A stretch of DNA of 64,000 bases. Origin: Symbiodinium microadriaticum (lineage: Eukaryota > Sar > Dinophyceae > Suessiales > Symbiodiniaceae). The notes beneath the pieces are model-generated. The model did not search any database, was not told the origin of the DNA, and worked only from the letters and a program-made list of their open reading frames with translations. The stretch is taken from contig LSRX01000508.1 of the NCBI GenBank assembly GCA_001939145.1, forward strand, positions 340,501 to 404,500, in the 5' to 3' direction. The position numbers and the translations under genes were made by a program. Of the stretch, positions 56,205 to 64,000 are shown in pieces; position 1 is the stretch's first letter; each line of letters begins with the position of its first letter.

Positions 56205-57167
56205 GCGCGTGTCCGAAGTGCCTGAGCCGAGCCCGATGCCGTCTGTTAGCGGCACAGTTGCGGTGTGCAACATGAGGTGCCTCAGGGCTGTCTGCACTGT
56301 CTTTGGCACGGCATTGCTGCGCAATAGAGAACTCGCAGAAGGAGCCACGGTAGCTTTTGCAGCTTGAAGAAAATCTTCCGTCTTGGCTTCAGATATGCAT
56401 TTGACATCCTGCTCGAATCCCGGTCTCCGAAACGCAGCCGACACCATTTGCATTGTCTTCAGACGCCTGACAGTGTCGGCAAAACACGCTACAAACTCGG
56501 GAGTATCAAACCTCGATCTGAGCTTAGCGCGGTACGGCGCGGTGTCGGTTTCTAAATTGTACTGCAGCTCTTCTCTTTGCACCCAGGCGCTGAAGAGATC
56601 TTGGTACGTTACATTCGGATTTGGACGATCGGGCAGATTGGGCACACAGTCTCCGTAAAAGACTTCCACAAAACAAGAAGGCCATGTCAAAGGGTCGGAA
56701 CAAGAAAGCGCTGATTGACCAGGTATCTTCACCGCCGTGGACAGTTCAGCGACAACCGATGCTTCCAAAAGCGTGGGCTTGCTTCTTTGAAGCTGCCTGA
56801 CTGTCTCCTGCAAACCAACGACGACATGCCTTACTCGCTCCTCGCCAGCAGCTTCCACATCTGGGCTGTCCACGCTTCTTTGGTCTAAAGCCCGAACCAG
56901 TCGGTATGCTTCCTGCTGCAAAAGTTTCAATTTTGCCTGCATTGCCTCGAACAGCCTTGCCGGCTTTGCATCTTGCAAATAATCTAAGCCGATCGGAGCT
57001 TTGGCACCTTCTTGCTCCTTGGCATCTGATTGGGCTGCGTCAGGACCAGAAGCTTCCGAGCAGGAATCTTCGCTTGCCACCTCATGGGACGCGGACGCTG
57101 CCGCATCTGCACTGGTGTACACTACCTGACATCGCAGATTGAAGAAGTGCATCAGGCACTCCATCAA
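56205..57167 (-). pseudogene. Helitron-like N domain
   Basis: A 321-codon minus frame. The second half carries DPLTWPSCFVEVFYGDCVPN and NVTYQDLFSAWVQREELQYN, then TPEFVACFADTVRRLKTMQM and FRRPGF, a sequence of landmarks known from the Helitron-like N domain of Rep proteins. The first half is polar and helical. It ends in TAA at 56202-56204, in frame with the HUH segment that follows. Confidence 0.7.
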
Positions 57168-57649
57168 GCGGCAAGTCCAAGCACTCGTCGTCCACAGTCA
57201 CATCAGCAAAGGCTTCACAAACGCGTTTACGATAGTGCAGACACTGCAGATACTCTAGGCGTGACACGCGCAAGCCTTTGCAAGCCTTGACTTCGTCCCC
57301 AGAATTGCAATGGATCACAGACAAGGGAGTCAAGCAAATTTGTCAACGAGGGCAAGATCTGCTCAGGCGTCATCTGCGGCTGGGAAATCATGACGGTGTT
57401 ACCTTGCAAACCTTTCTCAACTTCTGCAGACTCACCTTGACCGAGAAACAACTGCTTCAAGCACAAGCAGCCCTTTCCCAACAAACGCTTCGTGGCCAAC
57501 AGGTTTTGGAAGGACGGATGTTCGCGTCCAAGAAAATTCAGATTGGCTAGTGCAAGGGGCGGCATGTTTGCCCCTTTTGTGCTACACAAACGAAATAAAC
57601 ATTCACGGCACAACCAAGAGGTTTCGTTTTTTGTCCTACTCCAGCACAA
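57082..57649 (-). pseudogene. DUF6570-like region of the Helitron protein
   Basis: The minus frame from 57649 reads MPPLALANLNFLGREHPSFQ, KQLFLGQGESAEVEKGLQGN and TVMISQPQMTPEQILPSLTN. This is the pattern of the DUF6570-type domain that precedes the Rep N domain in many Helitron proteins (P-x-L..LT/LN..E..LI, then G-Q/GN, then LP). A CRECLFRLCSTK pair of cysteines precedes it. The reading passes to another frame at about 57330 (LEYLQCLHYRKRVCEAFADV). At least two frameshifts. Confidence 0.65.
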
Positions 57650-58554
57650 CCCGGCCGTTTCTCTGTTGTCAGCTCAGCAGGTTCTGAGACTGGACGTGTG
57701 GCAACACGTCTGGTATGCATCAACCATCTTTTCGTGCGATCATCAGGATGCTGGACTGAGCTCCCATGAAGTTCTGCAGGGGGGATTCTCGGTCGAGGCT
57801 GGACATATCGCTCAACGTCGAGGATTTTGTGCACGTCCTCTGCAGGCCCAAAGCAAAACTTGCCCTGTCCTGTAAACAACGGCCCTGGCTTCATGGACTC
57901 ACGTGTTTCTTCATCCGATTCGGAGCGATCGGAATCGATGTCTGTGGAATCATTGTCCCCAGCGGCTCCATACACGCACTGCATATTTGAGGTGCCATCT
58001 GGCTCAGCAAACAAGAAAGCTTCAAAACGATTCCCGATGTAATCCAATCTGGCACAAATCACGCAAGCTTCTTCTCGTCGAGGAACTGCCTCTGCAAAAG
58101 TTCTCTGCATCCAATCGTTCGGACTTTGCGGCACAGAATGCGTTTCAAAGAAGCTGAACGATGCAACCATGGCACGTTTCTGCCATGCCTTCAACGGCTG
58201 CAAGGGTGCATTCTGAAGTCTGAAGAACGCTTGTTTTCTGTACTCGGCCCAGCCTCCATGCAAGGAGGTGTGCTTTTTAGAGGGCATCCATGCCCAAGAA
58301 TCCACAATGACACAGTTGGCACAGAACAGGCGGTGTCGCAAAAGCGCGTGGTCGCAACTGATCTTCGTGCTCGGGCTTTGAAAAACAGAGTCGTCAGAAC
58401 CGAAGCTGCATGGTACGTCGCAGTGCATTGCCAGCTCCGGTCGCCATAGAGCAGTGTCGACCGGAACGAAGTCCTCTGTCGGAAAAGTGTCGTCGACCAT
58501 TTGGTTCTGATTCGCTTCGCAACACGCTTGCGCAGAAAATGGCGCATGACGCAT
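57547..58554 (-). pseudogene. Helitron protein, Cys-containing region upstream of DUF6570
   Basis: A 335-codon minus frame. Features: LRHRLFCANCVIVDSWAWMP; a possible zinc knuckle (RREEACVICARLDYIGNRFE, C-x-x-C); an acidic segment (STDIDSDRSESDEETRESMK); and ILDVERYVQPRPRIPPAELH followed by SSVQHP, landmarks that recur before the DUF6570 region in dinoflagellate elements of this kind. The function of this part is not known. It overlaps the next frame at 57547-57649. Confidence 0.55.
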
Positions 58555-58625
58555 ACACTAGCTACAGACAACTCATCGCGAGTCGCTAAGTCAACGCCAT
58601 GCTTAGCAAAACATGATAGAGCTGC

Positions 58626-59216
58626 TCATACGAGGCCTTGTATTTCACGAGCTTGCTCATCTGGCTCTAAGTCATGCAGCTGCAGAAACACAAGGTTTGC
58701 ACGCATGTTGCTTTCAGAGGCCACATACGCAAGCAAGGTTTGGCACGTAGCCTCCCTCAAGTTGTCAGGCGAACAGCACGAGCGGCGTTGCTTGCGGCTT
58801 TCATTGATTAATACTTGCACGGCTGTGAACTCAAACGGCGAATCGCAATATTCTTTCGTGTTCAACTCCAACAAAGCTAGTTGGCGGACAAACTGACCTG
58901 GTCGCGGTTGACAACAGGGACTGTCCGGCAACGTCAACACAAAAGGATAGATGTCCTGCAGAGACCGATCTTGACACAGTGCTATGAATGTTGCCAAATT
59001 GCAGGGACAGGACCGAGCGCCATCGGACTTGGATTTAGGCGCAACAAGTGCTTTTCTCTCGTCGCGTTCATCAAAGACATGCTTACTCAGCTGGTAATGC
59101 AAAAATTCAGATGGCAGTCTGAACTGTCGCCAACCTACTTCCGCAAGCTTTAGTCGAACACGATCACTGCCCACAGCACGCGCACGCCAAGCCGAGTCGG
59201 ACAACATGCTTCTCAA
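58626..59216 (-). pseudogene. Element protein segment, unknown
   Basis: A 196-codon minus frame with no recognised domain. It holds a helical, Cys-containing C part (SCCSPDNLREATCQTLLAYV and LQLHDLEPDEQAREIQGLV) and directly precedes the Cys-containing Helitron region, so it probably belongs to the same long polypeptide. The frame differs from its neighbours. Confidence 0.45.
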
Positions 59217-59226
59217 CGAGACACTA

Positions 59227-59742
59227 TTACTGCATAAAGATAATTAAACGCTTTTGCAGCTTCTGCCATTGGGACAGGAGGCAGGCGTCCGGAAACTTTT
59301 CACGAAAAGCTTTTAACTTCTCTTGCAACACATGCATGCTTCTTGTCCACCAGAAAGCTATGCGACGTCCATCTGGCGGGCCATGCCCGAAGCTGTCGGG
59401 CACAATTGCATAGGTGCCAGGCTCTTCTTCAGCTTGATTGCGGGCAGCCTCCTCTAGGCGATCGAAAATTGACTTGGGCCGTTTCAAGCTTGGCACGATG
59501 CTCTCTGTTTCATCTCCGCAGGTTTTCGCACAAATGAGCAGCAGTGCCAAAGAAGCGAAGACAGCTGGCATAGTGAATGCAAGGAATCCTGTTGCTGCAA
59601 GCGGCAGCAAGCAAGCGCCTGCAAAACAACCGATCAAAACACACCGTTTTTGGCGGGCACATTGCCTCACTCTTGGACATTTCAGCCTTCTTTTACCGCA
59701 CTTCCTGGCTGCCGCATGGCGAACTGTCCAATGGTCGCACAT
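59227..59742 (-). pseudogene. Element-associated segment with hydrophobic stretch
   Basis: A 171-codon minus frame. The N part is basic and Cys-rich (RKCGKRRLKCPRVRQCARQK), then comes a hydrophobic stretch of about 40 residues (FTMPAVFASLALLLICAKTC), then a soluble part (YAIVPDSFGHGPPDGRRIAF). The hydrophobic region is unusual for a Rep protein; it could be a membrane anchor of a passenger gene or a frame artefact. No family recognised. The stop at 59227 is followed within 11 bp by the next frame. Confidence 0.35.
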
Positions 59743-59749
59743 GATTCGC

Positions 59750-60580
59750 GACCCAATGACCCAATGTTCTACAGTCTACATTTTACATGTGATATTCGCA
59801 GGAGTCGAGATGCTTGCAACACATAAGTACAAGAAGCGAATGCCACATTGGCGTGTCACTGTTATATACTGTTATCTTCTGCAGATGACAAACGACGAGT
59901 TGTTGCCATGTTTGTCGCGTTACATAGTAGCAGTGCGTGCTTCTCATGCTCTGCTTGTCTGAACCCGAAGCCTTGCACCAGGTGTCTCGAAACTATATTC
60001 GGACAGCCTGGTAGGAATTCCCGCGCAACTTGCCCAAGCCACGGGAGGCCTCCTGCTGCAAGGGTTTTTCGGGGTTTCGCGTTTCGGCACAGAGACCTTC
60101 GACAAACAACGAGCCTTGCATAGACCTCGCTTTACCAGGCATCCTCCTACGGTAGGCCCGTTAGCATGGCAACAGTAAACATGACCAAACTACGGAATGC
60201 CTGCTTGCTGGCAGCAGGTTGTTCAAACACAACTGTCAGCCATGCTCGCCACTTTGTCATGTACATCTCAACAATTACGTAAGCTGACCGGGACTCTTTG
60301 CGGGCCTCCTCCAACGGCCATTTGGTTTTTCCTGTGGAGACCTGCCAACAGGAAAAATGGCTTGACCCGGCAAACTTCGAACTGTGAAGCTCTTGAGGCT
60401 CTCGCATCTGGAAAGCGCTAGTCAGTTCCTGAAGATTCCCAACGCCAACCTCCTTCGATGTTGGTCCCCCGCCATGGAGTCCTGAGTCCTGACGCTGCGA
60501 CGTGCAAGAAATACGCTTCTATGCAAGAGACCTTCGCACTGAGAGCTACCGCACTGCGCTGACGCCATTTCTCACAAGCT
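59750..60580. other. No gene assigned within the element
   Basis: The minus-strand frames here (60407-60147, 60666-60418) are short and without a domain. Probably eroded element sequence. Confidence 0.35.
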
Positions 60581-60587
60581 CTCAGGC

Positions 60588-62770
60588 TCACACTGCTATG
60601 ACCACGATGCCAGCTGAACAAAATTGGCACCCAAAATGTCGCTGCAACCCCGGAAAGGCTAGACATGAATATCTGTAGGGTAAGCGAGCTAAAGATCTAC
60701 ATTTAATCGTATCCAGCGGTGTGGACTTTGTCCATTCGACCTTTCGTTTCATTGCGCCGGACAACATGCCTCCCTGCACTCTAGCTGCCGCAGCCAGCAA
60801 AGCTGCGAAATGCTCGAGGGCGGCTGCCTCTTGACTAGGGTCTAGGTGCCACAGCTGTTCGACAACAAATTCGTCATCGATCTTGCCGGTGACGACAGCC
60901 AAAACCAAACGGTGAGGATTGCGGCCGCCTTTGGCAGGATCCAATTTGTACTCGGTGACGGTGTCCAGCAAACAGTAGCCAGACACAGTGTAAACAGATG
61001 TGTTGGCAACATCGCCTGCATCCTGCACACTTTTCGTGGTCACTCTGAAGCCACTGCCTACAGCAGCGGTCACACTCTTCTCAGTTGACTTCAGAAGAGC
61101 CAACGCACGGGTGCATGTGCGTTTCTGCTCGCCGTACGAAATCTGGAAGCCATATATAGTGAGACGACAGGCTTACGTCCTGCAGCTGGCATGGCAGAAG
61201 GCCGTCAGTAGCCGCACGGGTGCAAGACAGCAAGTCTGTCAAGTCATCCACAGCTTTGCTTGGCAGCTGCTCGATGGAGTGGTGCGCGGCCTTCATCACC
61301 ACAGCGTTCACAACCTTGTCCGCGCTTTCTGACGCAGCAACAACCTCATGGGAGGCTGCAGGGCGGGCAGTATTGGTGCTTTTCAAATCGCGAATACTGC
61401 GCACCACCCGAACTGTGGATAGCACCGGAAACTGCACCTTCGTTTGCCGTCCTTGGTAAGAACGTTGTCATCTGGCGGCACCTGCAAATGCACACCGTTC
61501 AACTGAAATAACTGCGCCCTTCAGGTCATCCGACATGCTTTCCAGAAGATGGCAGGTTGTGAGCAGTGCGGGCTCGGCAGCAACGTCGAAAGGAAGCTGC
61601 TTGGGCACAAACTCACCGATCGATTCCAGCTGTGCATCTGTGGCAAGCGTCGCAGCCATCTCCGTTTGCAACCGCTGTACACGACTTGACTTCTGCAGCC
61701 CATCAGACACAGCAACGATGAACGTTGCGTCTCCGTTTTTCACCCTCACGGTGCTGGGACTGCCATCAGCCCCATGAAAGACACAATGCTTTTTTCTTGC
61801 GCCTGAACCTCTGCCGCAAGTGCTTTTGCCCAGATGGAAATGGTCAGACACAGCAGCGATCCCTCCTCAATACGCGATCCGTCAGCAACAGTCACTTCCA
61901 CCACCTCAGCAGCCTGGCCTGAGTTAAGTTGCACAGATTTCGGGGCTGAGGCAGATCTCACGAAAGCTGTCAGGTCGAAGGACATTTGGCTGGTAATTTC
62001 CAACACATCTTTCACCGTGCGCTTGGAAACACATGTCTCTGCCAAATTCGACGTCTTGCACGCTGCAGGTCTTCTGCATGTCCACCACAACTTTCTTTTC
62101 TGCCGAGATGTAGGTGGTTGGCACCTTCTGGCTCAACACCACTTTCCAAGCTTGAAGCTCTCTGCCGCAGATTGAACCTGCTCTTTGCTACCACGCACAC
62201 ACCCTTCGCAATAGTCATGCTCCGTAGCCGATGTCAAGCGACAGCTGAAATACTGAGCCAACTTCCGCTGTCCACTCTGGACGAACTGGTACTGTATGAC
62301 TTTTGGGTGGCACACCTTCACAGCAAATTCTGCAATGCGAGCTGAGGCAACATTCAACTGTCGCAGATCTGTCAAGGCTTCGCCAGCCATGAGGGTGGAC
62401 CAAGGACTTTCTGCTGCAAGCCAAACAATTGCTCTGAGGACCCAGTTTTTTTGCTTCATCATACTGTGCGAAATCTCAATCATCAACCCGACTCGCGAGA
62501 ACGTTGAAACATGCTACGACCTGCAAAGCTTGCAGCTGCAACCCGGTCCTGCAGCGACACGATGACATTCAGCTGCGTGTCCACCGGGCCGTCGATGCGC
62601 GAAACCAAACCATTTCGACATAAGGGAACCTCACTGAACCTTCCAAACCTTAGAATCGCCAAATCCTGCCGAGATGGTTCACGTTGCTTGCTACCCAAGC
62701 AAATAGGCGCCACAGAGAGATGAAACATTACACCCCACGTCACCGCCTCTATCTTAGATGCAGACACCAT
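60588..62770 (-). pseudogene. Conserved N-terminal or passenger module of the element, frameshifted
   Basis: Six minus-strand frames follow each other without large gaps: 62770-62483, 62486-62133, 62090-61746, 61851-61468, 61437-61081 and 61103-60588. They read like one long protein. Landmarks: VKVCHPKVIQYQFVQSGQRK; EHDYCEGCVRGSKEQVQSAA with C-x-x-C; PTTYISAEKKVVVDMQKTC; AEVVEVTVADGSRIEEGSLL; CLLDTVTEYKLDPAKGGRNP; and CRSLARLP near the end. The alternation of beta-rich segments with a Cys pair recalls single-strand-binding (OB-fold, RPA-like) modules carried by some Helitrons, but I cannot confirm this by eye. Similar sequences are, as far as I recall, frequent in dinoflagellate genomes. At least four frameshifts. 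Confidence 0.5.
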
Positions 62771-62929
62771 GCAAGAAACACGAGACGAGATAAGGACAAA
62801 TCAATCGTGAGAGACCTTCCGAATCCCATCACATAATCCCGTCCCAGGATCAAACAGCAGAAAAAAACACATGGAGACAAGAGCAGATAACGAACAACAG
62901 TATAAAATGAGATTATGAAGGGAAGCAAA

Positions 62930-63540
62930 TCCGGCTACCCCCGGCGAGGCGCGTCACAGCATCCGGCTCCCAGACTCAGACAGAGCGGAGACAACAGCGG
63001 AGACAACAGTTTAAATTGAGATTATGAAGGGAGACAAATCCGGCTAGTCCCCGGCGAGGCGCGTCACAGCATCTGGCTCCCTCACTCAGACAGAGCGGAG
63101 ACAACATCGGAGACAACAGTTTACATTGAGCTTATGAAGGGAGACAAATCCGGCTAGTCCCCGGCGAGGCGCGTCACAGCATCCGCCTCCCAGACTCAGA
63201 CAGAGTGGAGACAACAGCTTAAATTGAGATATATAGGGAGACAAATCCACCTACTCCCCGGCGAGGTGCGTCACAGCATCCGGCTCCCAGACTCAGACAG
63301 AGCGGAGACAACAGCAGAGACAACAGTTTAAATTGAGATTATGATGGGAAACAAATCCGGCTACCCCCGGCGAGGCATCACAGCATCCGTCTCCCAGACT
63401 CAGAATCCGGCTAGTCCCCGGCGAGGCGTGTCACAGCATCCGGCTCCCAGACTCAGACAGAGCAGAGACAACAGATTAAATTGAGATTATGACGGGACAC
63501 AAATCCGGCTAGTTCCCGGTGAGGCGCGTCACACTATCCC
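62930..63540 (+). repeat. Satellite, unit about 110 bp, seven copies
   Basis: The marker CCGGCGAGGC (or one-base variants) occurs at about 62941, 63051, 63161, 63258, 63367, 63418 and 63516, giving units of 110, 110, 97, 109, 51 and 98 bp. Each full unit has GCGTCACAGCATCCGGCTCC, CAGACTCAGACAGAGCGGAG, an internal GGAGACAACAGC duplication and TTTAAATTGAGATTATGAAG. Shorter units are explained by loss of the internal duplication or half a unit. Confidence 0.95.
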
Positions 63541-63624
63541 TTTCTTTGCACAAATTGAGAACCCCAATACTTCGCTGTTTGGGGAATTATGGGAACAGTT
63601 CCTGAGTTCATCTACACTCACAAC

Positions 63625-63850
63625 TGACACAGTTCCCCCCTCCAGGCACTTAAAACTTGAAACCGCGGAAAAAATACGTTCGCACTTCCGGGCACTTCCC
63701 CCCAAAAAAAATAACAGACACTGTTTCCCCCTCCAAACACTTTAAAGCGCGGAAACATACCTTCGTACTTCCTCCCCACCGGAAAACAAACACAGTTTCC
63801 TCCTCCAAACCCACCAATCTAAACCGCGGAAAACTAGACACCGAGTATCC
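63625..63850 (+). repeat. Three diverged tandem units, 72-89 bp
   Basis: Units begin at about 63628, 63717 and 63789 with ACACAGTTCCCCCCTCCAGG or a variant, and each contains AAACCGCGGAAAA or a close relative. The open frames over them are not called as genes. Confidence 0.7.
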
Positions 63851-64000
63851 CGAAAGCAAGTAGTTCGATGTGAGCAAGAGACGAAAGTACGTCGTCACGT
63901 ATCATTTGGTAAGTGTTGTCAAGGTGTGTTTGTGTTGTTGGCCTGTTGCATGTGTTGCTCCTTTGGTTTGCTCTGTCTCGGTGTCTGTCTCTCTCTCTCT

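Larger units (their letters stand above)
50050..62770 (-). mobile_element. Large decayed Helitron-like element, internally rearranged
   Basis: The coding remnants over 12.7 kb form one layout, read on the minus strand from 62.8 to 52.9 kb: a conserved N-terminal module; Cys-rich and DUF6570-like sequence; the Helitron-like N domain; HUH; and two tyrosines. The PIF1-type helicase is on the opposite strand at 50.9-52.2 kb. Helitrons are rolling-circle DNA transposons in which Rep and helicase are normally one polypeptide. The frames are broken by in-frame stops (TAA at 56202-56204, TAG at 54771-54773) and several frameshifts, so this copy is probably dead. Element ends (5' TC, 3' hairpin and CTRR) were not located. 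A satellite begins at 62.93 kb. Confidence 0.7.

Noticed and set aside
1-64000. Dinoflagellate spliced-leader gene or relic (CCGTAGCCATTTTGGCTCAAG-type)
   Set aside because: I looked for its TTTTGGCTCAAG core on both strands and did not find it; a full computed search could still reveal a diverged relic.

Overview
The window looks like nuclear DNA of a dinoflagellate (Symbiodiniaceae or Polarella type). The basis is sequence character, not a database match. Coding islands are short and GC-rich and are separated by long AT-rich or trinucleotide-repeat stretches. Plant/alveolate-type telomere words (TTTAGGG/CCCTAAA) are scattered through the interior. The exons that can be joined in phase use AG|GC or AG|GA donor contexts with AG|G acceptors, which is typical of dinoflagellates. 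The recognisable mobile-element proteins resemble those abundant in dinoflagellate genomes. Most of the first 28 kb is repetitive and non-coding; no tRNA, rRNA or spliced-leader gene was recognised.

Layout. 1-28.6 kb: microsatellites, telomere-like blocks, two hairpin (MITE-like) elements, a Cys-containing unknown gene on the minus strand (5.5-7.7 kb), an ankyrin-repeat gene on the minus strand (17.0-18.2 kb), and an eroded retroelement-like fragment (19.7-20.6 kb). 28.6-42.0 kb: a small membrane protein, then minus-strand exons that appear to form a membrane protein ending in ankyrin repeats (32.05-29.04 kb). More membrane-protein exons lie upstream on the same strand (38.1-38.0 and 42.0-40.5 kb). 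Between these exon groups sits an intact 825-residue reverse transcriptase/RNase H gene (34.4-36.9 kb, plus strand) inside a set of nested inverted repeats (34.19-37.65 kb). 44.6-48.5 kb: an assembly gap of 998 N, and a gene fragment present in two copies, one part direct and one part inverted.

50.0-62.8 kb: a large, decayed Helitron-like element. On the minus strand, reading from 62.8 to 52.9 kb, it has a conserved N-terminal module, a cysteine-rich and DUF6570-like region, the Helitron Rep N domain with an HUH motif, and a two-tyrosine motif. The PIF1-type helicase that should follow is present but inverted, on the plus strand at 50.9-52.2 kb. A telomere-like minisatellite lies at the junction. 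The window ends with a satellite of about 110 bp unit (62.93-63.54 kb) and another short tandem repeat.

The most unusual points are: (1) the reverse-transcriptase element with its inverted repeats and a perfect 146-bp palindrome; (2) the Helitron with helicase and Rep halves in opposite orientation across a telomere-like junction; (3) an intron bounded by a 15-bp direct repeat that carries both splice sites, the signature of a transposon-like 'introner'.
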